Shown: piece after piece, positions 1 through 7,960 of the stretch
Numbering within the stretch: position 1 is the stretch's first letter
Layout: each line of letters starts with the position of its first letter
Translations under genes and position numbers: made by a program
Assembly: GCF_012223425.1 (NCBI RefSeq)
Contig: NZ_CP038799.1
Coordinates: 496,001-560,000 of the forward strand
DNA: 64,000 nucleotides
DNA from: Mycolicibacterium frederiksbergense
GTDB lineage: Bacteria; Actinomycetota; Actinomycetes; Mycobacteriales; Mycobacteriaceae
Reading direction: 5' to 3'
The notes under the pieces: model-generated
The model's database searches: none
What the model saw: the letters and a program-made list of their open reading frames with translations, nothing else
Told to the model about the DNA's origin: nothing

Positions 1-1066
1 GTGGTCACCGAACACGGTGCGTGGTTATGCGACGTCGTTGGCGCAGTGGTGGAGCTTCCTGGAGCAACGCGGACAGACCGACGGTTGGCGTGATGTCGGT
101 GTCCCCGCGTTCACGGCGTTCCTGTCCTGGCAGCGCAATGGCCGCACGGTTGAACATCGGCTGACCGGGTCTGGCCCGACGCCGACCGCTGCAACGTTGG
201 AAGTCCGCCTGGCAGCGGTGATTTCGTTCTACCGTTGGCATCAGGCCGTGTCCGGGGTGGCGGTAGCGGGACGGCTCCTTCGTGGAGCACCGCGGCACCG
301 ACCGGCGCGAGGCTTGCTTGCGCATCTGGATGCGCGTTCGGCCCCGGTCGCGTCATCGCTGGTGCGCGTGCGCCGCGACCGCCGCCGCGACAGACCGCCC
401 GTGCTCCTGCCCGAGCAGATTCAGGCGATCCTGGATGGCTGCGCGGTCTTCGACGCCGAGTCCGGATCGTGGCGAGGCAACCTGCGCGATCGGTTCGTGT
501 TCGCCCTGTTGGCCGAGACCGGGATGCGTCTCGGGGAGGCGCTGGGTCTGCGGATCGGCGAGTTCGTGCTTGGCCGCGGCGGCACCGCGTATGTGCAGAT
601 CGTGCCCCGCTCGGATAATCCCAACGGGGCGCGGGTGAAGATGATGCGACCGCGACGGGTCTATGTCGGGGCCGACCTCGAGCGGCTGTTCGCCGACTAT
701 CTCACCGATATCGCCTGCCGGGCAACCGAAGGCGGCATTGCTCTTACGGACACGTCGCCGCTACTGGTGAATGTGTTCCGACCACCGTTGTTGGCCGCAT
801 TGCGAGAGACGACGGTCCGGGAGAAGGTGGCCACGCTGCGTCGGCGCTGCATCGGGCCACCCGGGTGGACGCCGCATTGGTTCCGCCACACCCATGCCAC
901 TGCACTGCTGCTGGCGGGGACGCCGGAGTGGGTGGTCTCCCGACGCCTCGGGCACGCCCACGTGCAGACCACCCTTGACCTCTACGGCTGGGTTCGCGAT
1001 GACGAAGCCCTGCGAGCAGCAGCCAACTGGGCGTCCTATGCCAGCAGCTGGCGGGTGGCCGAGTGA
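1..1066 (+). CDS. Tyrosine recombinase, Tn554 TnpA-like (5' end outside window)
   Basis: Site-specific recombinase of the tyrosine integrase superfamily, probably the first of three transposition proteins of a Tn554-like element. The frame is open to the left edge and reads SPNTVRGYA before the GTG at 17. This is a typical start of a core-binding domain, so the true start lies upstream. Counting from that GTG, the catalytic set is visible: Arg171 (ETGMRLGEAL), His287 and Arg290 (HWFRHTHA), His313 (LGHAHV) and nucleophile Tyr323. The stop overlaps the next gene by 4 bases (GTGA), which suggests translational coupling. Family is confident. Element type is inferred from the three-gene order. Confidence 0.85.
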   Translation, partial: WSPNTVRGYATSLAQWWSFLEQRGQTDGWRDVGVPAFTAFLSWQRNGRTVEHRLTGSGPTPTAATLEVRLAAVISFYRWHQAVSGVAVAGRLLRGAPRHRPARGLLAHLDARSAPVASSLVRVRRDRRRDRPPVLLPEQIQAILDGCAVFDAESGSWRGNLRDRFVFALLAETGMRLGEALGLRIGEFVLGRGGTAYVQIVPRSDNPNGARVKMMRPRRVYVGADLERLFADYLTDIACRATEGGIALTDTSPLLVNVFRPPLLAALRETTVREKVATLRRRCIGPPGWTPHWFRHTHATALLLAGTPEWVVSRRLGHAHVQTTLDLYGWVRDDEALRAAANWASYASSWRVAE

Positions 1067-3237
1067 TCGACGAGCATGGCCACCTGCGCCTGCGTAGTGC
1101 CGAACACCTCGATCCGATCTGGCGACTCTTTGACGAGCTGCCAGCACAGTGGCGTGGCCCCGTGCTCGGGCCCGGTATCGAGAACTGGGCGTCGATTACC
1201 GAGAATGATTGGCCGCATTTGGATCTGAGCGAATTACCCGATCCGTTCGCCGCGGAGCTGGCGTGGATGGCGCACTGGCAGGCCGGTGATGGCACCCGTG
1301 TCTCGGTGTTGGCGATGGCGCAGTTGGCCAACATGATTCGGCGGGCAGTTACCGAGGGCCGTGATTTCCCCTCGTCGATCCGGGCGATGGATTACGACGC
1401 CGCCGCGGTGTTGCAGAGCTGGTTCTATCTCAGCAGGGGCAAGCGACTGCCCTCACCCCGAGGTCGGGGCCGGGTGCACGCTCTGTTCGGGTTCGCCCGG
1501 CACGCCCTGATCGCCGCCTGCCACGACGGCCCGTGGTGGCACCTGGACTTCTGGCACCCGCGCTGCGATCCGCGGATACCACTGACCGATCGTGAACCGG
1601 TCGCCAACTACGGCTGCGCACCCGGAGATATACAGCTTCCGTGGTTGCGGGCCGCGGTGAAGTGGCACCTGGGCACGATGCTCGAATCCGGGGCGCTGCG
1701 CTGGACCACGGTCAGCCAGGAACGCATGCGCAGCTTCCGCCGGTTCGACAACTGGCTGACCGCCAGCTTCGACGACCCGACTGGCATCCTGGGCGACCCA
1801 ACGAGCGCGGTCGAACAGGCGGCGGCGTTCGCGCGGTGGACCGCCGTGGCAGCCAACCGCGTCACCCGCCAATCCGACACACGCCACCTCGGAAGAACAG
1901 TGCCGATCCGGGGAATCAACGACGACCTGCGAGCGGTGGCCGGCCTCTTGGACTTCATTGCCGCCAATCCCGGGGAGGCTCGCAGCGTTCTCGGTGCCGA
2001 GCCCTGGCAACGAGTGAGCGCAGCACACGCCTCCAGCTGGTTCGGCCGGGTCACCCGGATACCGCATCAACGCGGTTTCAACGATGCGAACTACATCGAT
2101 GATCACGCACTCGCGCAGATCACTGCGGCGCTGCCGCTGATCGGGTTGCCGCGCACCGAGCAGATGACCATCACCCGCGGCGACGGCACCACCCTCACCG
2201 CCAACGGACTTGACGACCCGCAAGCGATGCGGATGATCCTGCTGCAGATCCTCACCGGCCGGCGGGCCAGCGAGATCCGCACCTGCGACTTCGACTGCCT
2301 TTCGGCTGCGCCCGCCACTACCGCAGCGGCCGAGGGCGATGGCCAAATGCTGACCAGGTTCCGCTACGCGCAGAGCAAGATCGATGTCGCACCCGACATC
2401 ATCCTCGTCGACCGCGAGGTCACCGAAGTCATTGCCGAACAACACCGTTGGCTCCAAATCCAGCATCCAGAAGGCAGCAGGCGGTATCTGTTCGCGCGGC
2501 GTCTGGGCAACCGCCGCGGTGACAAACCCTATCCGGCAGGTACCTACAACTGGGTGCTGCGCAGCCTCAGCGACCTCGTTCAGATCACCGACGCCAAGGG
2601 CCACGCCGTGCGGTTAAGCCACACTCACCGCTTCCGCCACACCCGGCTGACCCGACTGGCCGAACTCGGTCTGCCGATTCACGTCCTACAGCGCTATGCA
2701 GGGCACGCCACCCCCACCATGACGATGCACTACATCGCCGCCCGCGACGAACACGCCGAGCAGGCATTCCTGGCCACGGCCAAGCTGCGATCCGACGGCA
2801 CCCGCATCCAACTCTCCAGCGACGACCACGACAGTCTGCACCTGTTCCGCCGCGCAGACCGGTTCCTGCCCAACGGGTGGTGCATGCTGCCACCGCTGCA
2901 ATCCTGCGACAAAGGCAACGCCTGCCTGACCTGCTCAGTTTTCGTCACCGACCACACCCACCACGACGTACTGCAACGTCAACTCCGCGAGACCACCGAC
3001 CTGATCGACCGGGCCACAACGGAATTCGAACAGCGACACGGCCATCCCATGCCCGAGGACAACGTCTGGCTGATCCGCCGCCGAGCTGAACACCACGCGC
3101 TTACCCGACTCCTGGCCGCCCTCGACGATGCGCCCGGCTCCGCAGCCCACGGCGCGACAACCCAGTGTCATCGAGCCAGCGCTGGACCAGTCCCGCTGAC
3201 TCTCGATCTCACCGCCCACCGCAGGAGCACCCCATGA
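1063..3237 (+). CDS. Large tyrosine recombinase, Tn554 TnpB-like
   Basis: Second recombinase of the element, 724 residues, GTG start overlapping the previous stop. The N-terminal 380 residues are a long DNA-binding region. The catalytic domain shows Arg400/401 (TGRRASEIR), His522 and Arg525 (HRFRHTRL), His548 (YAGHATP) and Tyr557 (MHYIA). After the nucleophile there is a Cys/His-rich segment (SCDKGNACLTC, then DHTHH) that could bind zinc, a feature often seen in large TnpB-like recombinases. The downstream gene overlaps by 4 bases. In Tn554, TnpA and TnpB are both needed for transposition and TnpC assists; that role is transferred by family and gene order. Confidence 0.85.
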   Translation: MIDEHGHLRLRSAEHLDPIWRLFDELPAQWRGPVLGPGIENWASITENDWPHLDLSELPDPFAAELAWMAHWQAGDGTRVSVLAMAQLANMIRRAVTEGRDFPSSIRAMDYDAAAVLQSWFYLSRGKRLPSPRGRGRVHALFGFARHALIAACHDGPWWHLDFWHPRCDPRIPLTDREPVANYGCAPGDIQLPWLRAAVKWHLGTMLESGALRWTTVSQERMRSFRRFDNWLTASFDDPTGILGDPTSAVEQAAAFARWTAVAANRVTRQSDTRHLGRTVPIRGINDDLRAVAGLLDFIAANPGEARSVLGAEPWQRVSAAHASSWFGRVTRIPHQRGFNDANYIDDHALAQITAALPLIGLPRTEQMTITRGDGTTLTANGLDDPQAMRMILLQILTGRRASEIRTCDFDCLSAAPATTAAAEGDGQMLTRFRYAQSKIDVAPDIILVDREVTEVIAEQHRWLQIQHPEGSRRYLFARRLGNRRGDKPYPAGTYNWVLRSLSDLVQITDAKGHAVRLSHTHRFRHTRLTRLAELGLPIHVLQRYAGHATPTMTMHYIAARDEHAEQAFLATAKLRSDGTRIQLSSDDHDSLHLFRRADRFLPNGWCMLPPLQSCDKGNACLTCSVFVTDHTHHDVLQRQLRETTDLIDRATTEFEQRHGHPMPEDNVWLIRRRAEHHALTRLLAALDDAPGSAAHGATTQCHRASAGPVPLTLDLTAHRRSTP

Positions 3238-3677
3238 CCGACTCCCGAGAACGCCGCATCACCGCACTCACCCAAGCAGCGAAAGCCAAGTCTCAGAACA
3301 AGACCCGAGACGCTGAGCAGGCCATCCGCCGACTGGTCAAACGTGGCGACCCGATCACTTTCCAGGCCGTGCAACGCGAAGCGGCCGTCTCTCACGCCTT
3401 CCTCTACAACCATCCCGAACTGCGCAAACGAATCGAACATCTGCGCGGCACCCGCCCCAAGGCCCCCGCCGACCAATCCGTGGACACCGACAGCACGCTC
3501 GTCATCACGCTGACCCGCCAGATCGCCGAACTCAAGAAACAGCACCACCAGCAACTCAAAGCACTCCGCGACGCACTCGAACGAGCACACGGAGAGAACC
3601 TCGACCTACGGCGCGAACTGGCCCGCCGCGGCATCCAGCCCTCGCCTAACGTCGTATCGATCGCAACAACGTCCTGA
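3234..3677 (+). CDS. TnpC-like accessory protein (DUF6262 type)
   Basis: A 147-residue, highly charged protein whose ATG overlaps the TnpB-like stop (ATGA), so it closes the three-gene transposition operon. The N-terminal half (QAVQREAAVSHAFLYNHPEL) looks like a small helix-turn-helix. Residues 85-130 form a Lys/Gln/Glu-rich coiled coil (LTRQIAELKKQHHQQL). No enzymatic motif is visible. This size, position and coiled-coil layout fit the TnpC proteins of Tn554-like elements, which modulate transposition efficiency or orientation. The functional assignment is by context only. Confidence 0.7.
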   Translation: MTDSRERRITALTQAAKAKSQNKTRDAEQAIRRLVKRGDPITFQAVQREAAVSHAFLYNHPELRKRIEHLRGTRPKAPADQSVDTDSTLVITLTRQIAELKKQHHQQLKALRDALERAHGENLDLRRELARRGIQPSPNVVSIATTS

Positions 3678-3692
3678 ACAGGCATAACACGG

Positions 3693-4058
3693 TCATTCTG
3701 CGTTCGAACCTTCGATAACCAGCGGCCCGAGGAGTACCACGTTGGAGGCCTTGGCCAGGAACGCGCCGGTGCCCAGGTGGGCGATCATGTCCCGGTTCAG
3801 CGCCGGCTGGTGATCGAAGTTGAAGTCCTCCAACGATTTGCGGGTCGGGAAACCGGCGGATCGGATACGCGTCGCCGCGCCGGAGGCTTCCCGGGCCGCG
3901 ACCTCCCGAGACAGGACCGCGGCGAGGTATTCCTCGTGGGTCCAGCCCGCGTCGCGGGCTTGCTCGGCCAGTCGGGCAGCCGAGTCGCGGATGCGCGGCG
4001 CCTTGAGCGCTTGGGCGTAGTGCAGAACGGCCTTCATCGGATCCTCGGCCATGCTCAT
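3693..4058 (-). pseudogene. istB: istB, truncated IS21 helper ATPase
   Basis: The first roughly 110 residues of an IS21 IstB (AAA+ transposition helper) are present, including the helical N-terminal region and EDFNFDHQPALNRD. Homology stops at NVVLLGP, the beginning of the Walker A loop. The frame then runs nine residues of foreign sequence to a stop at 3693-3695. Full-length IstB is about 250-270 residues, so the whole ATPase core is missing. The start overlaps the istA stop (ATGA), as is standard in this family. The break coincides with the inferred right end of the Tn554-like element. The protein cannot be active as an ATPase. Confidence 0.85.
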
Positions 4059-5299
4059 GCCACCTCGCCATCGGAAGTGACTGTGCCCGTGGTGAAGTCG
4101 ACGCCGAATGCCCGGTCGTAGTCGGCCAGGTCGCGCACCAGCTGATCACCTGCGGCCGGTGGCGGGCCGGCCTGGAACTGGTGACGCAGCACCGCGGCAA
4201 CCTGCACGTGGGTGGGATCGGTGAGGGTTTGTCGCGCCGCCCAGCAGCGGTCGTGAGCCGCCAGCAGGCGCCCCGACCGGGTCACCGTCACCTGGGCCAG
4301 GGTGGTGCTTACCTCGACGAGTTGGCCGATCGCATGGGGGTCCACGGAGTAGTCGTTGCCGGCCACCCGCACGTAGTAGTCGCGTCCCAGCCGCACCGAG
4401 GTCACCGTCTCGACGGTCGGCGGCACCGGTGGCAGCGCCAGCATGTGCGCGCGATCGATATCGAGGAAGTCGACCGGACGACCATCCAACACCCGCACCC
4501 GTCGGTTGTTGGCAATCGGAAGCCACTGCCCGAGCTGGTCATTGAAGTCGTGCGGTGAGGTGAAACTGCGACCGGGCAGAAACGAGGTCTCCAGATACCG
4601 GTTGGCTCGCTCCACCATTCCTTTGGATTCGGGGTCGTTAGGCTTCATCTGCACCAGTCGCGACCCCAGCGTGCCCACCAACGCCGTCACGGGATCGGTC
4701 AACCGGCCGCGACGACCGATCCCGGCTTCGTTGTCCCACCACAACTCGTGGGGCACCGTGATGAAGTTCTGCGAGAGCAGCTGCCACATCCCGGCCACGA
4801 GGTCCATGGTTTGGCGCGAGGGCAACATCACCGCGGCGACGAACCGCGAGAACGCCGCGACCATCACCAGCACCGGCAGCATCGCCTCCTGACCGAACCC
4901 GACCGCAATCCTCGGTGCCGGGAACCACAGGTCGCACTGGATCACCCGACCCGGCGGATGCTCGAGGCGATCGACCGGATCAGCAGGCAGATACTCCGGG
5001 CGAAGCGCCCGGACCCGCTCCCGGAACCAGGAGATCGAGCCAGTCCAGCCGACCCGCTCGGCGAGCACCGTCGCCGGCATCCGGGGATAAACCGACAACA
5101 ACGCCCGAAGCCGCGGCTCCACCTCGGTGATCGCCGACGGACCTGCCGCCCGCTCGTACTTCGGTGGACCATCACTGGCCAACGCGCTGGCCACCGTGTC
5201 TCGCGCGATGCTCAGCTGTCGTGCGATAGCCCGCTGCGACAACCCTTCGCTGCGGTGAAGATGCCGGATCAAGGCCCAGTCTTCCAAGGAGATCACCAT
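4055..5299 (-). CDS. istA: IS21-family transposase IstA
   Basis: A 414-residue DDE transposase. A helix-turn-helix sits at about residues 19-40 (GLSQRAIARQLSIARDTV). The retroviral-integrase-like core carries candidate acidic residues in VIQCDLWF, WWDNEAG and DPESKGMVERAN. The C-terminal Mu-type beta domain follows (YYVRVAGNDYSVDPHAIG). The gene appears intact, but its partner istB is truncated, so the element should no longer move unless helped in trans. It is transcribed inward from the multiple end repeats at 5314-5359. Confidence 0.9.
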   Translation of the reverse strand: MVISLEDWALIRHLHRSEGLSQRAIARQLSIARDTVASALASDGPPKYERAAGPSAITEVEPRLRALLSVYPRMPATVLAERVGWTGSISWFRERVRALRPEYLPADPVDRLEHPPGRVIQCDLWFPAPRIAVGFGQEAMLPVLVMVAAFSRFVAAVMLPSRQTMDLVAGMWQLLSQNFITVPHELWWDNEAGIGRRGRLTDPVTALVGTLGSRLVQMKPNDPESKGMVERANRYLETSFLPGRSFTSPHDFNDQLGQWLPIANNRRVRVLDGRPVDFLDIDRAHMLALPPVPPTVETVTSVRLGRDYYVRVAGNDYSVDPHAIGQLVEVSTTLAQVTVTRSGRLLAAHDRCWAARQTLTDPTHVQVAAVLRHQFQAGPPPAAGDQLVRDLADYDRAFGVDFTTGTVTSDGEVA

Positions 5300-5313
5300 C
5301 CAATCTGATTGGG

Positions 5314-5359
5314 TGGCCTACTTTTCAGCCGTCGCGACTGGCCGGATTTTCAACCGTCG
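5314..5359. repeat. Direct terminal repeats at the IS21 outer end
   Basis: Two 21-bp copies at 5314-5334 and 5339-5359 match at 17 of 21 positions; both begin TGGCC and end CCGTCG around TTTTCA. They have a 25-bp period, next to the terminal TGT at 5365. In IS21-family elements such subterminal repeats are IstA binding sites. Confidence 0.7.
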
Positions 5360-5366
5360 TTAACAG

Positions 5367-5642
5367 AACTCCTCATCTTTCGACATCCCCGCCTACCTCA
5401 ACCACACCGCTATGGACGAGATCGAACGCAGCCTGCTGCCGCTGGGCAGCGCCATCCCCGGCCGCACCCGACCCGACCTCGACGCCGACCAACTCCAAGA
5501 CCTGGTGTTCGTCACGATGGGCGTGACCTCGAGTGCCTGCCTACGCATCGCGCTGCAACGCCCACCCGGCTCGGACCGCGGCGCCATGGTCGCGCTGACC
5601 GCCAGGATGCTGGCGGCCGCGCTGACGCCGGATCCGAGTTGA
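5367..5642 (+). pseudogene. 3' remnant of a TetR-type regulator
   Basis: Immediately beyond the IS21 end a frame without its own proper start runs about 92 codons (SSFDIPAYLNHTAMDEIER to LTARMLAAALTPDPS). Its helical, Leu/Ala-rich character resembles the C-terminal ligand-binding domain of TetR/AcrR regulators, with no DNA-binding part. The simplest reading is that the IS21 insertion removed the 5' part. An internal ATG at 5412 could start a 76-residue peptide, but nothing supports its expression. The family call is tentative. Confidence 0.45.
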
Positions 5643-5709
5643 CCCTGATCCGTTTCGTCGAATACATGCCACCACCCGCACCGTCACCGAAGTCCTGATA
5701 CAAAACCCC

Positions 5710-5738
5710 TTGCACAGGTTGCACTTCCGGCGTACTAT
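5710..5738 (+). promoter_or_regulatory. Promoter of the 13E12/HNH gene
   Basis: TTGCAC at 5710-5715 and TACTAT at 5733-5738 are separated by exactly 17 bases, a good housekeeping-type promoter. The last base of the -10 is the first base of the SOS box that follows, so repressor binding would block it. Predicted transcript start is about 5745, giving an untranslated leader of about 150 bases to the chosen ATG. Confidence 0.6.
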
Positions 5739-5753
5739 CGAACACAAGTTCGA
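5738..5753. promoter_or_regulatory. LexA (SOS) box
   Basis: TCGAACACAAGTTCGA is a perfect match to the mycobacterial/Gram-positive SOS box, TCGAAC-N4-GTTCGA. It abuts the -10 of the promoter for the downstream HNH gene. LexA control of several 13E12-family genes is established in M. tuberculosis, so DNA-damage induction of this gene is expected. Confidence 0.85.
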
Positions 5754-5816
5754 ATGCGACGTGGCTCCCATCTTCACCGGTGAGCTTCAGACCGCGACTA
5801 CGGTCGCCGCGAGGTT

Positions 5817-5841
5817 CGACTGCCCCTTCGGGGGCCAGTCG
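5817..5841 (+). other. UUCG-tetraloop hairpin in the leader
   Basis: CGACTG (5817-5822) pairs with CAGTCG (5836-5841), and CCCC pairs with GGGG around a TTCG loop, with one bulged C. It lies between the SOS promoter and the ATG at 5897 with no U-tract after it, so it is not a classical terminator. It may stabilise the leader or affect translation. Confidence 0.45.
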
Positions 5842-5896
5842 GACTGTATTGACTGATCGTGCGCTGTGCGTACCTTCTGTGAAAGCCGGTATCCCT

Positions 5897-7204
5897 ATGG
5901 ACGCCAACCATTTCAACACCTTTATCGATGCGCTTATCGACGATCTCACCCCGACACCCGTACCGGAGGACGACGCCGACCGGAGGCTGTGTCACCTGCT
6001 CGATTCTCCTCGGCGCATCGTGGATGAACCGGCGTTGCTCGCGGTACTGGCTGCTGCAGTCACGGCGCGCAACGTTTTCGACCATGTGATCGCCCAGGCC
6101 GTCGCAGCCGCGGAACGGGCCGGTATCCCGGGCCGCAAGCACCTGCGCTCCGGCGCTGACCTACTCAGCCAACTGGGGATGTCACCGGGTGCGACGTGGC
6201 GGGCGGTGCGGGTCGGACGTGCGGCACACACCCTGCCGGCACTGACCCAACAGCAGCGCCTCGGTGCGGTCGGAATCGAGTTCGCCGACGCCATCGGCAA
6301 GGGAGTCACTCACATCACCGAACGAGTCCCCTTGTCCGACAATGACCGCACGAACATCGTGACGAAGTTGATGATTGAGACCACCCCGTCGGATGTGGCC
6401 AAGAAGGCTCGCACGATCGCCATCGACAAGGCCGGCACAACACCCTTGGCCGAAGATGTCGTACCGGTCGCGGAGAACACCGACCTCAACGACATGACAC
6501 TGGCTGTGAACGACGAAGGACGTATCACCGCCGCCCTGGACCTCGATGCGCTCACCGGCGAAGAACTCATCGCGGCACTCGATCCGTTGTGCCGGCCCGT
6601 ACCGCTGCCCGACGGATCAGCGGACCCCCGCCCGGTCGGGCGGCGTCGCGCGGAGGCGTTCGGGCAGATCATGCGGACCTACCTGTCGAATTCGCAGCGC
6701 CCAATGTCGGGAGGTGTACTCCCGCACGTCACCCTGATCCGGCCCGCCGCACACGGCGTGGACACACTGGGATTCGGCGGGCCCGTCAGTGCCGCCACCG
6801 CCGAACTCATCGCCTGTGACAGCACTCTGACTTCGGTGATCGTCGACCACTCGGGCGTACCCCTGGATGTGGGGCGCAGCGAACGGCTCTTCCCGCCCCA
6901 TATCCGTAAAGGGTTGGCGGTCCGTGATGGTGGTTGCGCGCACCCCGGCTGCGGGCGCCCGGTGTCCTGGTGCGATGCCCACCACATCACCCCCTGGGAG
7001 CATGGCGGCACCACCAGCCTCGACAACGGGGTTTTGCTCTGCCGACTGCACCACACCGCCATCCACCACGGCGGCTGGCAGGTCTACCTCGGCCCCGACC
7101 GCTACCCCTGGTTCATCCCGCCCCACGACCCGACCGGCCCCGAACCGGCGCATCTGCGATCGCACGCCCGACGCACCATGACCGACCTGCCCGCCGCTGC
7201 CTGA
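5897..7204 (+). CDS. 13E12-repeat family protein, DUF222 plus HNH endonuclease
   Basis: A 435-residue protein of the DUF222/13E12 family abundant in mycobacteria. The N-terminal two thirds is the helical DUF222 region (RAGIPGRKHLRSGADLLS, WRAVRVGRAAH). The C-terminus is an HNH nuclease finger with CAHPGCGRPVSWCDAHHITPW, then HGGTTSLDNGVLLCRLHH, giving the metal-binding Cys and the His-Asn-His active site. The ATG at 5897 is chosen because DUF222 similarity begins soon after; a GTG at 5780 would add 39 unrelated-looking residues. The upstream LexA box suggests SOS induction. The actual substrate is unknown. This family lies at mobile-element targets in mycobacteria, in keeping with the adjacent IS nest. 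Confidence 0.85.
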   Translation: MDANHFNTFIDALIDDLTPTPVPEDDADRRLCHLLDSPRRIVDEPALLAVLAAAVTARNVFDHVIAQAVAAAERAGIPGRKHLRSGADLLSQLGMSPGATWRAVRVGRAAHTLPALTQQQRLGAVGIEFADAIGKGVTHITERVPLSDNDRTNIVTKLMIETTPSDVAKKARTIAIDKAGTTPLAEDVVPVAENTDLNDMTLAVNDEGRITAALDLDALTGEELIAALDPLCRPVPLPDGSADPRPVGRRRAEAFGQIMRTYLSNSQRPMSGGVLPHVTLIRPAAHGVDTLGFGGPVSAATAELIACDSTLTSVIVDHSGVPLDVGRSERLFPPHIRKGLAVRDGGCAHPGCGRPVSWCDAHHITPWEHGGTTSLDNGVLLCRLHHTAIHHGGWQVYLGPDRYPWFIPPHDPTGPEPAHLRSHARRTMTDLPAAA

Positions 7205-7435
7205 CCAAGTCTTCACGCACCTTGATAACTCCATAGAGAACGCACACGCGGCGGGAACCGGCGAAGAATACGCCGCCGGACCCGCCACGATGAATCCTGC
7301 CGTGACCCACGGGACGGCCAACTAGCCTCCGCTGAGCCTTTAAGTCGACTTCAGTTCAGCGAAGGAACAATCGAACTCACCGCGGCGGCGCGAAACGTGG
7401 TGGGATTGCCGACAGCCGCCCGTCCTGCCCGGCGG

Positions 7436-7753
7436 CTAGGGACACTCCTCGGAATCAATCCGCACCACACCGAAGTCGATGTTGGTACTCACCGTGAACG
7501 TGCCACCCGGCGCCGGGGTCGAGCTGCACACCTGCCAGTTGCGGTCACTCAACTGCGCACGATCCTGACCAGTGAGGTCGGTCGAACTGCTGAACCACAC
7601 CTGCCCGCCGCTCACCGACTGGATCGCGTCCTGCGCACCCTGCAGGTCCATCCCGATCAGGTTCGGCATGGTCCACGAGGGCTCCGCCGATGCAGCCGGG
7701 CTCATCGCGATCGCAACACCGACAACCGCCGCTGCTATAACAACACTTTTCAT
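7436..7753 (-). CDS. Small secreted PASTA-domain protein
   Basis: A 105-residue exported protein. The ATG at 7753 follows AAGGAGAAATCG, a strong ribosome site, and begins a clear signal peptide (MKSVVIAAAVVGVAIAMSPAASA, cleavage after ASA). The mature part is one PASTA-like domain (MPNLIGMDLQGAQDAI, ending STNIDFG) with two cysteines (QVCSS, SEECP) that may form a disulfide. PASTA domains bind muropeptides or beta-lactams in Ser/Thr kinases and PBPs; short free-standing versions are common in mycobacteria and their role is unclear. A longer upstream extension has no RBS and would mask the signal peptide. Confidence 0.8.
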   Translation of the reverse strand: MKSVVIAAAVVGVAIAMSPAASAEPSWTMPNLIGMDLQGAQDAIQSVSGGQVWFSSSTDLTGQDRAQLSDRNWQVCSSTPAPGGTFTVSTNIDFGVVRIDSEECP

Positions 7754-7960
7754 CGATTTCTCCTTGGCTCGAAGTAGCCGCACATCGTCGCATCCGGCAC
7801 CGACAAGCCGTTCACTCTGCACACAGGGCGCGACTCGCTCGCACATCGCCGCCACCACCGCAGAGCCCAGACGACCCACAACCCGTGTCGCTCGATTGTC
7901 GCTCAGAGGTGGGCAAATCGAGAGCCCAAATTTTCCGGCGCGCGGCGGGGGCGACTGGAA

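Larger units (their letters stand above)
1..3722 (+). mobile_element. Tn554-like transposon, right part (left end outside window)
   Basis: Three overlapping genes encoding two tyrosine recombinases and a coiled-coil accessory protein form a Tn554-like module. Its right boundary can be placed near base 3722: on the minus strand an IS21-type istB reads normally up to LLGP, just where the Walker A loop should follow, and then loses similarity. Such elements lack long terminal inverted repeats and make no target duplication, so the end cannot be read from repeats. Cargo genes, if any, would lie left of the window. Confidence 0.6.
3723..5365 (-). mobile_element. IS21-family insertion sequence, truncated by the Tn554-like element
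   Basis: The element contains an intact istA and the 5' third of istB. The outer end is recognisable at 5363-5365, where the minus strand begins TGTTAACGACGG and is followed by two copies of a 21-bp repeat, the IS21 style of multiple terminal repeats. The other end is absent from the window and probably lies beyond the left edge with the rest of istB. The target duplication therefore cannot be checked here. Confidence 0.75.

Noticed and set aside
5412..5642. Independent small gene of 76 codons
   Set aside because: The frame is open upstream to the IS end without a start or RBS, which fits a truncated gene better.
7414..7437. Terminator of the PASTA gene
   Set aside because: AGCCGCC/GGCGGCT forms only a 7-bp stem overlapping the stop codon, too weak to call in GC-rich DNA.
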